The position numbers and the translations under genes are program-made. DNA of 38,848 nucleotides, taken from assembly GCA_017477245.1 (NCBI GenBank), contig JAFUWY010000005.1, positions 1 to 38,848 of the forward strand, in the 5' to 3' direction. Below the pieces are notes generated by a model. That model was given only the letters and a program-made list of their open reading frames with translations. It was not told the origin of the DNA and did not search any database. Positions 1 through 7,563 of the stretch are shown here, one piece after another. Source of the stretch: Bacteroidales bacterium. Lineage in GTDB: Bacteria; Bacteroidota; Bacteroidia; Bacteroidales; UBA932. The first letter of the stretch is position 1; every line of letters begins with the position of its first letter.

Positions 1-1423
1 CTCTTTGGAGTTTGTTCAGATGGTATTTCACGCCATCGGGCGTCAGATCAAGAATCGGAGCCAGAGCCTGACGAGTCAAATATGGATCCTCTATCAGTAA
101 GTCGAGAATCTTTTGGGCAGTCTCGCCGATGGGTTTTGGGGTAGTGGAAGATTTCTTTTGGGTAGTCTTTTGGGTAGTATCCTCGCTCTTTTGGGTAGTC
201 TTTTGGGTAGTGTTTCCCGTCTTAGGTGTGGATTCTTCGTCAATGATACGCTGGAAATCCGCATCGGTTTTACCGTACAGAACACTATATACCGTGGTGA
301 AGAAGGAAGAAGTATCCGACTCGAAGGAGGGAGCGAGGTCTTTGCTATAGAGGCGCAGCTCAGATGTGTGCGTGGTGATCTTCTGGAAGCCGGAACCGCG
401 TTTTTCCATCAGGTCCAGCTGGGTGAAGACATCGGCAATGATGGGGTTACGGCGCTTGGACGGAACCTTCAGGATATCGCGATCCTGGATTCTGGTGCCG
501 TCGAACATGCCGCCCGGAGAGTAGAATTCGATGCGATTATCGTAGATGTCTACATGGACTTCACTGCCGACCTCGGTCATATCCCGGTGAATGAGGTGGT
601 TTACGCAGCATTCCAGGATGGCGCGGTCGGCGTACTCCGGGAAATTGAGACGATAGTCAGGAAGTTTGAACCAGCGTTTCGCTGTGCTGGACTTGATGAA
701 TCCGGTCATCATTTTGAGCAGGTACAGCAGGTTGCCGCTATACTCAGCATCGTTGATGGCGTCTGTCTTGGTGAGTCCATCCCAGCGGGTGCAGAAGACT
801 CGCGACTGATATACATTGCAGTTGTCCGAGAAAAGTAGGCCGCCGTTGGTTAGGGTGCCATCTTCCATAACAAGGCCCCAGGACTCGGGATACTTGTCGT
901 CCCATTGAAGGCGGGTCCTTTCGTGGTATTCGTTCGCAAGCATCTTGAAGCTGTGCTTGGAGATCTTCTCTTGGGAAGGTAGGGCGTCCCAACTGCGGTT
1001 TGTCCCTTTGAGCACCAGGTTTAGAAGTTGGCGTGACGTGGCCTGTTTGCTTTCGTTTCCGGAGCGGACATAGGCCTGGCGGGAACCATCCAGAAAGAGG
1101 TAATAAGGCGTGAACTGCCCGGGCTTTACCTCCAGTTCCAGAATCTGCTTGCCGTTTTCGTCCTCTGCTGGCGTGAGCGTCCACTCCGGTAGCGGATCCA
1201 AATGGGCATTGATCTTCTCGCTTATGAAGTCGGAATCTGCTTGGATGTCTTTGAGACCGGTGACGGAGCCATCGTTATTCACACCAAAGTATAGGGCCCC
1301 GCCGTCCGTGTTTGCAAAGGCGCTGACACTCTTTAGCCAGTGACGGATCTTCTTGCGCTCCAGTTCCTGTTTGAAGTCGTATTCCGTACATTCGGATATA
1401 AGTTTGTTTCCAAGAATCTTCAT
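1..1423 (-). CDS. AlbA_2 / HATPase_c_4 transcriptional regulator, C-terminus cut by window edge
   Basis: I translated this frame by hand from the ATG at 1423. It stays open for 474 codons to the window edge. The N-terminal ~110 residues fit the Schlafen-type AlbA_2 domain: an acidic start (TEYDFKQEL), then SAFANTDGGALYFGV. The middle fits the HATPase_c_4 half of RecG-like regulators, with NHLIHRDMTEVGSEV, an RIEFYSPGGMFDG segment and a KRGSGFQKI segment. A linker follows that contains four TTQK tetrapeptides (from the 12-nt unit ACTACCCAAAAG) at about 160-215. After the linker comes a winged-helix segment (TRQALAPILDLTPDGVKYHL). Proteins of this family are usually described as ATP-binding DNA-binding regulators. 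It lies at the left of the mobile element and is transcribed towards the unseen part. The family call is firm; the role is inferred. Confidence 0.85.
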   Translation of the reverse strand, partial: MKILGNKLISECTEYDFKQELERKKIRHWLKSVSAFANTDGGALYFGVNNDGSVTGLKDIQADSDFISEKINAHLDPLPEWTLTPAEDENGKQILELEVKPGQFTPYYLFLDGSRQAYVRSGNESKQATSRQLLNLVLKGTNRSWDALPSQEKISKHSFKMLANEYHERTRLQWDDKYPESWGLVMEDGTLTNGGLLFSDNCNVYQSRVFCTRWDGLTKTDAINDAEYSGNLLYLLKMMTGFIKSSTAKRWFKLPDYRLNFPEYADRAILECCVNHLIHRDMTEVGSEVHVDIYDNRIEFYSPGGMFDGTRIQDRDILKVPSKRRNPIIADVFTQLDLMEKRGSGFQKITTHTSELRLYSKDLAPSFESDTSSFFTTVYSVLYGKTDADFQRIIDEESTPKTGNTTQKTTQKSEDTTQKTTQKKSSTTPKPIGETAQKILDLLIEDPYLTRQALAPILDLTPDGVKYHLNKLQR

Positions 1424-1501
1424 AATTCAACGTGTTCCTGATTACAAATGTAATGTTTTATTTCCATTCTCAAGATCGGCACTTGTGGACATTCTCACGT
1501 T

Positions 1502-1796
1502 CCGGGCTTGCCCGGGCATGGGACAATAAAACAGGAAACTGGTAACTTAATACCACCTTGCTCGCGAGCGAGGTGAGGAGTGCCAAAAAAACAGCAAGCT
1601 ATCTTCGGCACGGATGCCATTTGAAGGGATGTTTGCTCAAGTTTTCCTCGCTCCATTTTCTGAAGTCTGACTCCGGCAATTTTCGGTGAGAGCTTTCCCG
1701 TGCTTGCACGGATTCTGCCACTTAAAAACAGGGGTGGGTAACTCAATATGCATATGTATATGCGTTACCCACCCCTGTGCCGGGGTCAAGCAAGCT
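1502..1796. repeat. Duplicated 99-bp non-coding module (1502-1600 and 1698-1796)
   Basis: This is the 413-bp gap between the AlbA_2 gene and the primase-like gene. Two segments of equal length, offset by exactly 196 bp, share several motifs at the same internal positions. These are a small hairpin (CCGGGCTTGCCCGG at 1502, CCGTGCTTGCACGG at 1698), AAAACAGG, GGTAACTTAATA versus GGTAACTCAATA, and AGCAAGCT at 1593 and 1789. The intervening bases differ. Retained hairpins and motifs with divergent filler suggest a functional duplication, such as an iteron-like replication or transfer origin next to the primase genes. That role is inference. Confidence 0.6.
1728..1778 (-). terminator. Long hairpin, probable terminator of the primase operon
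   Basis: A perfect 15-bp inverted repeat (1728-1742 with 1764-1778, arms ACAGGGGTGGGTAAC / GTTACCCACCCCTGT) flanks a 21-nt AT-rich loop. Read on the minus strand, downstream of the gene ending at 1837, it is followed by TTTTTAAG, as in a Rho-independent terminator. Because it lies inside the second copy of the 99-bp module, it could instead be an origin or oriT hairpin. Confidence 0.55.
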
Positions 1797-1836
1797 GTAA
1801 GGTGGCAAAAAACGAAGGGGACACAAAGTGGTTTCT

Positions 1837-2802
1837 TCATCCGGAGCGGAGGAGAAAGTCTGCGAGGTCCAACCCTTGCTGCCGTTCTTCTTTCGTCGCA
1901 TTATCTTCCAACAGACGAGAGACCTTATATCGGAATCCAATCTTGGCCGAGAACTTTTCGGCCAGTACACACCACTTGTCGTAACCCCCGAGATCCGGGT
2001 ATATGATCACATTTCTTCCGGCAAGACACTGACAGGGCTCCAATCGGAAGTTGTTCAAACCTCCGGTCGCTATCCATAAGCAACTCGGTAAACGGAGGGC
2101 GCAGATCAAAGCTGTTTTCTCGGACTCGACCAGACAAACCGGATCGTCCGTTCTTTGCGGAAGCAGGTGCGCTCCAAACAGACATTGGGAGAGCTTCCAG
2201 TCTTTTGGGAGTTCTCCGGCTTTTATGAGTTTCTTGTGCATCCAGGAAACCGGAAGGGTGGTATTCTTGATTCTATGTCCAGTCTGACGGTCATATTGGA
2301 CAATTTTTCCGGCGCGGGGACGACTCTGTTCGTCAATCTGCCAATAGATTGTTCCACCTTCACCGTCTCCTCCAAGGAAGTAGTCCTCGCAGACCTGGAG
2401 AACTTGAGGATGACAATCACGGAAACGGTCAAGAAGGTAATCCTTGAAATTGGAGGTCTGAAGACGGCTGCTCTCAACGTATCTCCAGTCGATAGTGGAT
2501 ATCTCGCTCGTGGTAGGTAATGGCAGGGACGGCCTTTTTACAGCCACGGGAGAGCTTAGATCCTTCCGGACTGCTTCAGGATGGTCCTTGAAATACATGG
2601 CTGGGCTATAGTGATATCCACATTTGTCTTCCCGGTCACATTTCCCAACCAGGTCCCCTAGATAAGATCCCGTTTCACTGTCAACATATCGTACAAATGT
2701 TTTCTTTCCGCAGTTAGGGCAGATGTGTTTGTTTGACGCTCGCCCTCCTAAATGGTGATCTCGCCAGCCCCAGGGCTCCAAGAAGAATCTATACTGTTTC
2801 AT
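1837..2802 (-). CDS. DUF6371-like primase-associated protein (Zn finger plus Toprim-like)
   Basis: The protein has 321 residues from the ATG at 2802. An in-frame ATG at 2832 would add ten residues; I prefer 2802 because it follows AAGGGG at a suitable distance. Near the N-terminus is a four-Cys zinc finger (C28, C31, C55, C61; CPNCG and CDREDKCG). The C-terminal half has a Toprim-like pattern: LVESEKTALI, then an IIYPDLGGYDKW segment. Proteins of this kind accompany P4-type helicases in Bacteroidetes mobile elements and are thought to help start element replication. The start overlaps the end of the helicase-primase gene by 14 bp, so the two are probably translationally coupled. Family assignment is by recognition, without a search. 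Confidence 0.75.
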   Translation of the reverse strand: MKQYRFFLEPWGWRDHHLGGRASNKHICPNCGKKTFVRYVDSETGSYLGDLVGKCDREDKCGYHYSPAMYFKDHPEAVRKDLSSPVAVKRPSLPLPTTSEISTIDWRYVESSRLQTSNFKDYLLDRFRDCHPQVLQVCEDYFLGGDGEGGTIYWQIDEQSRPRAGKIVQYDRQTGHRIKNTTLPVSWMHKKLIKAGELPKDWKLSQCLFGAHLLPQRTDDPVCLVESEKTALICALRLPSCLWIATGGLNNFRLEPCQCLAGRNVIIYPDLGGYDKWCVLAEKFSAKIGFRYKVSRLLEDNATKEERQQGLDLADFLLRSG

Positions 2803-4264
2803 CTGCTGCCCCTTCGGTATTCTCATTTGCAAGTGAAACCAGGCTGTAGTTGAAATAACGGCCTTGCGCTGTCCTTATCTTTTCGAATCCGGCCTTTGTC
2901 ATTTTCTCTGAAAAAGACTTCATGGAAATTGCGGGGAGATTGCAGCTCCTGGCATAGGAAGAAAAGCGTGAGTACAGAGCACTGACTTGAGTGCTGCAGT
3001 CTCTTCCCGCGATGATTCCGGAGTCCTCCAGGAATAGCGCCAGGCTGTCTGACTGCTCCCTAAACGATTTGTTCGCTTCTCGGACCGTTGCGGGCTCTGT
3101 AAAGCGCTTATTGCGGGTCAGACGATCCAATCCCTCAATGACCCAGTTAAAGATGCCAGGAAGCTCGTTTTTGGTGATCTTCTCGGCTAGATCCGGATCC
3201 TGCTCGTCTTCCGGGATTGTTTCCGTAAAAGGGATAATCATAAATCGGCGAAAGAAAGCGTGGGTCATCTCCACGTCGCTGGGTAGGACGTTGCAGTTAA
3301 AGAGCAAGCGAGCGTATTTCCGCAGGATGAAAGCCCGCCCAAAGATGAAGCGGGCTTCCACCGGCTCTCCACTCGCCAACTGCTTGAAAAGAGCAGGATC
3401 TATCCGACCGTTGATCTCGGGAGCGTAGTTGAGTAGTTTGTTCCCAAGCTCTGCCCGCTGGTACCCTTCCCTTGCTGTAAGGTTCTGCAGAGAATAGGAA
3501 CATACGTTGTCTTCCCCCAAGAGAGCCTTGATAATCTGGAACAAGACGCTTTTCCCATTGGCCCCTTCGCCATAAAGAATCAGGACTTTCTCAAGTTTGA
3601 GAAAGGGGGATAAGACATAGGCGATGTATTCGGCAATCAAGTGTTGACTGTCTTTATCTGGAAGGTTTCTGTCAAGGAAGGCGTGGAAAAGGGGACACCT
3701 GGCATCGGGGTCGTAAGAGAACGGAAGCTGATATGTCAGAAAATCCTCTTTTCGGAATTCTCTAAGGCGGTGTTCCGCTGCATTGTTTTCGAAAGTCCCA
3801 TTTTGTAGGTTGATCAGCACTCTTGACGACTGAGTCTCAGGAGTCGGTAAGTCTGCAGCACTGTGGAATTGCTTGTAGAGATCATCCTGGAACAGGAAGT
3901 ACTTTGCATACCTGTCAGGAACTCCCATCCGTTTGGCTGCGTTTTGCAAAAAACGCTTGAAGCCATCCGCCGAGACAATGAGCCATTGTCTCCCGTTGTA
4001 TATGAAGATCCTGGTGTTCTCCGTAGCGAGGTCCCAGTGTTTCTCCCGGGCTATTTCCAGGATCTTTTCAACAACCACGATTGTATAGACTTGTTTCGAC
4101 AGGGATTTGCCTTGATCGATATGCCCCTCCTCGTAAAAGTCGACGGGTTCGAAGATCGTCAGCATTTCATCGAGGATAGCCTTGGCATCCGGACTCCCGG
4201 TTTCGGCGATCTCAGACATATTTGTTTGGATATCCGCACGGATATCGTCGATGTCTATGTTCAT
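2789..4264 (-). CDS. Phage/plasmid primase-helicase, P4 family (D5-type SF3 ATPase)
   Basis: The product is a replicative helicase of the P4/D5 family, expected to unwind the element's origin after excision. The N-terminal ~170 residues resemble a D5_N region. The SF3 ATPase core carries a Walker A motif, GEGANGKS, near residue 235, followed by LGNKLLNYAPEI and a basic segment ending in LLFNCNVLP (sensor-1-like). The C-terminal ~110 residues look like a DNA-binding tail (SALYSRFSSYARSCNLPAISMKSF). The frame also opens with GTG at 4267, but the ATG at 4264 lies 3 bp after the stop of the upstream DUF3853 gene and is preferred. The gene sits in the middle of the probable DUF3853-helicase-DUF6371 operon. 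No separate primase catalytic motif is obvious here, so priming may fall to the neighbour. Confidence 0.88.
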   Translation of the reverse strand: MNIDIDDIRADIQTNMSEIAETGSPDAKAILDEMLTIFEPVDFYEEGHIDQGKSLSKQVYTIVVVEKILEIAREKHWDLATENTRIFIYNGRQWLIVSADGFKRFLQNAAKRMGVPDRYAKYFLFQDDLYKQFHSAADLPTPETQSSRVLINLQNGTFENNAAEHRLREFRKEDFLTYQLPFSYDPDARCPLFHAFLDRNLPDKDSQHLIAEYIAYVLSPFLKLEKVLILYGEGANGKSVLFQIIKALLGEDNVCSYSLQNLTAREGYQRAELGNKLLNYAPEINGRIDPALFKQLASGEPVEARFIFGRAFILRKYARLLFNCNVLPSDVEMTHAFFRRFMIIPFTETIPEDEQDPDLAEKITKNELPGIFNWVIEGLDRLTRNKRFTEPATVREANKSFREQSDSLALFLEDSGIIAGRDCSTQVSALYSRFSSYARSCNLPAISMKSFSEKMTKAGFEKIRTAQGRYFNYSLVSLANENTEGAADETV

Positions 4265-4267
4265 CAC

Positions 4268-4606
4268 CTAAAACCCTTTTGTTCCGTTTCTTTCTTTCAT
4301 CAGTGCAAGCGCTTTCTCGGTGTCAACGATAATTGTGCGTTTGTACTGGGTGATGGCCTCATTGATGATACCGCTCTTCTTGATTCTGCTGGCCGTTGGA
4401 GCGCTGCACCCGAATAGTTCCGCCAGCCCCTTGATCCCATAAACAATTTTGGGAATTGCGGCCTTGTCACTCTCTGTTGACGGTGGCTCAATACTTCGTC
4501 CCGACATCGAACTCAATTCCAAAAACTGCGCACCCGTCATATAAACAAGCGGCATGTCCATAAGATTCTTTGTGTTGTTGGCCTGCGCCTCATTTTTTGT
4601 TTTCAT
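4268..4606 (-). CDS. DUF3853-family DNA-binding protein
   Basis: A 112-residue protein with a helix-turn-helix segment in the second half (YGIKGLAELFGCSAPTASRI followed by KKSGIINEAI), ending in a basic tail. This is the layout of DUF3853, a small MerR/excisionase-like family common on Bacteroides mobile elements. It is the first gene of the probable three-gene operon. A perfect -7 box (TATCTTTG, minus strand 4661-4654) lies about 50 bp upstream. It probably helps excision or controls the element's replication genes; that role rests on context, not on a residue I can point to. Confidence 0.75.
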   Translation of the reverse strand: MKTKNEAQANNTKNLMDMPLVYMTGAQFLELSSMSGRSIEPPSTESDKAAIPKIVYGIKGLAELFGCSAPTASRIKKSGIINEAITQYKRTIIVDTEKALALMKERNGTKGF

Positions 4607-4653
4607 AAGACTTATTGATTGTTAGTTAACGTTATAGCAACTCTGTTTTGCTG

Positions 4654-4661
4654 CAAAGATA
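4654..4661 (-). promoter_or_regulatory. -7 box of the DUF3853-helicase operon
   Basis: TATCTTTG on the minus strand fits the Bacteroidetes -7 consensus TAnnTTTG. A TTTG lies 12 bp further upstream, closer than the usual 19-21 bp, so only the -7 element is well supported. The region 4607-4888 is otherwise AT-rich and gene-free and holds this promoter and the divergent one at 4829. Confidence 0.5.
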
Positions 4662-4828
4662 TAATAAAGGTTTCAAAAAATGAAATCTAAATAACAAGAA
4701 AATGATTATGAAAACCCTACGAAAGACCAAAAGTGCCACGATAATGTATTTAATAATAGCGAATTGCCATATATCTTTTGCCGCCAAAATTTTTTGCAAA
4801 TAATGATGAAATATTAATCAAAATATGC

Positions 4829-4836
4829 TACCTTTG
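4829..4836 (+). promoter_or_regulatory. -7 box of the HTH regulator gene
   Basis: TACCTTTG matches TAnnTTTG exactly and lies 53 bp before the ATG at 4889. No TTTG is found at the right -33 spacing. Transcription would begin near 4843, upstream of the palindrome at 4861. Confidence 0.5.
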
Positions 4837-4860
4837 CACCATCCAATTAGTTTAGTATTG

Positions 4861-4877
4861 CAGTTTAGGTTAAACTG
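4861..4877. promoter_or_regulatory. Candidate operator, perfect 7-3-7 palindrome
   Basis: CAGTTTA-GGT-TAAACTG is a perfect inverted repeat between the -7 box and the ATG at 4889. An extra half-site, AGTTTAG, occurs at 4849-4855, 13 bp before the same string in the palindrome. Position and symmetry suggest binding by the dimeric HTH protein encoded just downstream (autorepression). This is inference. Confidence 0.5.
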
Positions 4878-4888
4878 GACCGGTATTT

Positions 4889-5410
4889 ATGGAAGAGAAA
4901 AGTACACCTATTGTCAGCCCGGCGGAATTCGATTATAATGCCCGGCTGAAATCCAGGGAGGAGATCTGCAGGATTGTCGCTGCAGACTTTAAGCTGAAAG
5001 GGATTACCCATGCCGCCGCCGGAGAGAGGCTTGGGGTAAAGAAGCAGGTGGTAACGAACCAACTGTCCGGCAGGCGTCCTTTTGGGAAAAGGACCGCTCA
5101 TGCTTATGCCTTAGCCTTTGGGTATAATGAAGAGTTCCTTCTACACGGATTCGGTTACCTCTATGCCGATGCTGCAATGAATGACATTATGCTTGCTAAG
5201 GGAAAGAGTGAGGAAGAGAGAAGTGCGGAGCTTCTTGCCCGGGAGTCTGAGCTTGCAGAGAAAGTTAAGCGATTGCAGGATGAACTGGAAAGAGAGAAGG
5301 AAGAGTCAAAGAAAAAAGATGCAGAACTTCTGTCATTGCGGGATGCTTACTCAAAATTGGCTGAAGCTTTCTCAAAGATGTCACCCTCCTTTGCAACCGA
5401 ACGACAATAA
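4889..5410 (+). CDS. HTH transcriptional regulator with C-terminal coiled coil
   Basis: The product has 173 residues. Residues ~20-80 form a Cro/C1-like helix-turn-helix (SREEICRIVAADF, then ITHAAAGERLGVKKQVVTN). This is followed from about residue 105 by a strongly charged heptad-rich stretch (ELAEKVKRLQDELEREKEES), a predicted dimerising coiled coil. The gene is transcribed divergently from the replication operon, the usual arrangement for the regulator of an integrative element. The -7 box at 4829 and palindrome at 4861 suggest autoregulation. I recognise only the domain type, not a named family. Confidence 0.75.
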   Translation: MEEKSTPIVSPAEFDYNARLKSREEICRIVAADFKLKGITHAAAGERLGVKKQVVTNQLSGRRPFGKRTAHAYALAFGYNEEFLLHGFGYLYADAAMNDIMLAKGKSEEERSAELLARESELAEKVKRLQDELEREKEESKKKDAELLSLRDAYSKLAEAFSKMSPSFATERQ

Positions 5411-5522
5411 TCATGTCGATTGTGTCGTTTATGTCGCTGGAAAAAACTCTTTTTTTTCAGCGATTTTTTGTGACAGTACCTCTTAGAATGGCTTAGACAA
5501 TCACTCAGTATCAGGAACGATT

Positions 5523-5567
5523 AAAGCCCCAAAACAGCCATAAAATTGGGGCCATTTTTGGGGCTTT
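5523..5567 (+). terminator. Terminator hairpin after the HTH gene
   Basis: A 12-bp perfect stem (AAAGCCCCAAAA at 5523-5534 with TTTTGGGGCTTT at 5556-5567), with a T-rich 3' side, lies 113 bp after the stop at 5410. It is also symmetric enough to act on the minus strand. The remainder of 5411-5596 shows no gene. Confidence 0.6.
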
Positions 5568-5575
5568 TGTCGTAA

Positions 5576-5594
5576 CTAATTGATAATCAATTAG
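5576..5594. other. 19-bp perfect palindrome beside the tRNA 3' end, possible attachment-site arm
   Basis: CTAATTGATAATCAATTAG is a perfect palindrome with one central base. It ends 2 bp from the encoded CCA of tRNA-Ser, exactly where a tRNA-targeting integrase would bind. The core ATTGATAATCA recurs at 18287-18297. A recombinase-binding role is inferred only from position. Confidence 0.35.
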
Positions 5595-5596
5595 CC

Positions 5597-5686
5597 TGGC
5601 GGAGAGGACGAGATTCGAACTCGTGATACGGTTACCCGTATGCAGGTTTAGCAAACCTGTGGATTCAGCCACTCTCCCACCTCTCC
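5597..5686 (-). tRNA. tRNA-Ser (anticodon GCT)
   Basis: A 90-nt class II tRNA. The acceptor stem pairs GGAGAGG with CCTCTCC. The discriminator is G and CCA is encoded (5597-5600). The anticodon arm is CAGGT-TTGCTAA-ACCTG with anticodon GCT, reading AGC/AGU. A long variable arm (ATACGGGTAACCGTAT) and a T arm with GTTCGAATC follow. The mobile-element genes lie directly beyond its 3' end, so it may serve as the integration target. Confidence 0.96.
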
Positions 5687-5736
5687 AGTCATCCTTCGGT
5701 TGGTTACCAAACTTGTTGGTTCTCCGTTTGGGATGA

Positions 5737-5744
5737 CAAAGTTA
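5737..5744 (-). promoter_or_regulatory. -7 box for tRNA-Ser
   Basis: TAACTTTG on the minus strand matches TAnnTTTG and lies 50 bp before the tRNA 5' end. A weak TTGC sits 18 bp upstream in place of TTTG. Alkaline-phosphatase transcripts ending at 5767 could also run into it. Confidence 0.45.
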
Positions 5745-5766
5745 CAAACTTTTCTTTGTTTTGCAA

Positions 5767-6903
5767 TTATTTTTTAGCGCCGAGGATCGCAAGGATCTTG
5801 TTGGCGACGTCGCTGTTCTCCTGCGTGCCGGTGAATTCGCGGGAGCGGGGGCCGTAGGCGAACAGGGGGACCATCATCGGGGAGTGACCCTTGGAGGCGA
5901 AGATGCCGAGGGCGTAGCCGTTCTCGGGTTCGGCCTTGGAGAGGATCGTGGCGCCGGTCTCGTGGTCGGCGCTGATGACCACGAGGGTGTGGCCGTCGCG
6001 CTCGGCGAAGCGGATGGCGGCCTCGACGGCCTTGTCGAAGTCGAGGGCTTCCTTGACGGTACCCGGGAAGTCGTTGGAGTGCTCGCTCTTGTCGATGCGG
6101 GCGCCTTCGACCATCAGGAAGAATCCCTTCTTGCTGCGGGCGGAGAGGTACTCGATGGCCATCTCCGTGGTGGCGGGCAGGTAGTCACCGCGGTCCAGGG
6201 TCACGGTCTCCGGGAGGTAGAGCAGGCGCTCGGAGCCGGCGACGGCCGGGTCCTTGGGGTCGTAGACCACGGTGTAGCGGCTGCGGATGGCTTCCTGCGT
6301 GGCGAGGGGACGGGTCTCGTAGGCATTCTGCGTGCCGGCCGAGGCGAAGGTCAGCGAGCTGGCCGGGAGGTCGGCCCAGATCTCTTCCTTCATGCCGCGG
6401 GCGGGCTGATGGGCGAAGAAGGCCGCCGGCGTGGCGCCGTTGAGGTCGTCGGTGGAGAGCACGCCGCAGGCGTAGCCCAGCGGGGCGAGGATCTCGGGGA
6501 TGTTGGGGATGCGCTCCTTGGCGGTGTCCATGCCGAGGTAGCCGTTGTTGGTCTTCTGGCCGGTGGCGTAGGCCGTGCCGGAGGCGGCGGAGTCGGTGGT
6601 GAAGTTGTCGGCGGACTGGGTTCGCACGAGGCCGAAGGTGCGCAGGTTGGTCATCGTGAGCTCGCCGCCGTTGGCGTACATGGCGGCGTTGACGGCGCCG
6701 TGGCCCATGCCGTCGCCGATCAGCAGGATGACGTTGCGTACGCGTTTGTTGGTGCCGTCGATCTTGAAGTCAGGGGTGTAGGAGCCCTGTTTCTCGATGT
6801 AGGCGTCGCCGGCCGCGGCCTTGATTTCGCGGTTCTGCGCCTGGGCGGAGAAGGCGATCGACGCGCACAGCGCGACGGGGAGGAGGAGGTTTTTCAATTT
6901 CAT
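5767..6903 (-). CDS. phoA: Alkaline phosphatase, PhoA family, secreted
   Basis: This is a metal-dependent phosphomonoesterase acting outside the inner membrane. It has a signal peptide (residues 1-22, ending SAQAQ). Metal-site residues are seen at D64-G-M. The nucleophile motif is TDSAASGTA with Ser105. The downstream zinc ligands are in HSNDF, SADHETG and KGHSP. At 378 residues it is shorter than E. coli PhoA (about 470) but has the full set of motifs. It is the last gene of the minus-strand run, 24 bp after the LolA-like gene. In this company it probably dephosphorylates glycans or their breakdown products rather than serving only phosphate starvation; that is inference. No Pho-box-like element was recognised. 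Confidence 0.92.
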   Translation of the reverse strand: MKLKNLLLPVALCASIAFSAQAQNREIKAAAGDAYIEKQGSYTPDFKIDGTNKRVRNVILLIGDGMGHGAVNAAMYANGGELTMTNLRTFGLVRTQSADNFTTDSAASGTAYATGQKTNNGYLGMDTAKERIPNIPEILAPLGYACGVLSTDDLNGATPAAFFAHQPARGMKEEIWADLPASSLTFASAGTQNAYETRPLATQEAIRSRYTVVYDPKDPAVAGSERLLYLPETVTLDRGDYLPATTEMAIEYLSARSKKGFFLMVEGARIDKSEHSNDFPGTVKEALDFDKAVEAAIRFAERDGHTLVVISADHETGATILSKAEPENGYALGIFASKGHSPMMVPLFAYGPRSREFTGTQENSDVANKILAILGAKK

Positions 6904-6927
6904 GGATACTGATGGTTTTTATTGGAT

Positions 6928-7554
6928 TTATCGTTTGTCGGTAATCTTGGCGCCGGGGTACTGGGCGGGGTCGAAGGTGATGTCCTTCTCGTCGATGCCG
7001 AGGGTGAAGTCGCGCAGGGTGACGGTCACGCCGTGCATGCTGGCCTTGATGCTGACCGGCAGGTAGGTGGATTTGGAGACCACGAGGTCCATGTTCTTGG
7101 GGTCGTCCTTGTCGGTATTGTCCCGGGACTTGGTGCAGCGGAACTGCCAGACCTCGTCGGTCTGGCCCTTCAGGCGCACGTCGTAGCCTTGCGTGACGCT
7201 GTCGATCATCTTCTTGTTGCTCTCGGCGTCGGAGGTCGTCCCGGCCTTGCGGGGCTCGATCGTGACTTCGTTCTTGGAGGGTTCGTATTGCCAGTCAGTC
7301 ACGCCGTCCGACCAGTTGATGACCGTCTCGTCCTTGACCGTGGTGACCATCTTGTATTTGTCGCCACGGGTGTACACCGTCGTGGCGAAGGCGCCGAGGA
7401 TCGGCAGGCGGATCTCCATCACCATGGAGAACCCCTCTGCGTCGAAGCGGTCCGTCTCACGGTCCATCCGCGCGATGATCTCTTCCGGCGTCTGGGCGGA
7501 AAGGGCGGTGGAGGCCAGCAGGGCCGTGAGCAGCAGGGTGAAGAATCTTTTCAT
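6928..7554 (-). CDS. LolA-like outer-membrane lipoprotein carrier protein
   Basis: A 208-residue periplasmic protein with signal peptide MKRFFTLLLTALLASTALSA. The start, TPEEIIARMDRETDRF, and the strand-rich body (DKYKMVTTVKDETVINWSDG, then VTDWQYEPSKNEVTI) fit the LolA/LolB-like half-barrel fold common in Bacteroidetes. LolA ferries lipoproteins from the inner to the outer membrane. Here the gene is wedged 9 bp after the GH92 gene and 24 bp before the phosphatase, so it may be a specialised paralogue rather than the housekeeping LolA. Confidence 0.75.
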   Translation of the reverse strand: MKRFFTLLLTALLASTALSAQTPEEIIARMDRETDRFDAEGFSMVMEIRLPILGAFATTVYTRGDKYKMVTTVKDETVINWSDGVTDWQYEPSKNEVTIEPRKAGTTSDAESNKKMIDSVTQGYDVRLKGQTDEVWQFRCTKSRDNTDKDDPKNMDLVVSKSTYLPVSIKASMHGVTVTLRDFTLGIDEKDITFDPAQYPGAKITDKR

Positions 7555-7563
7555 GATAAGGTC

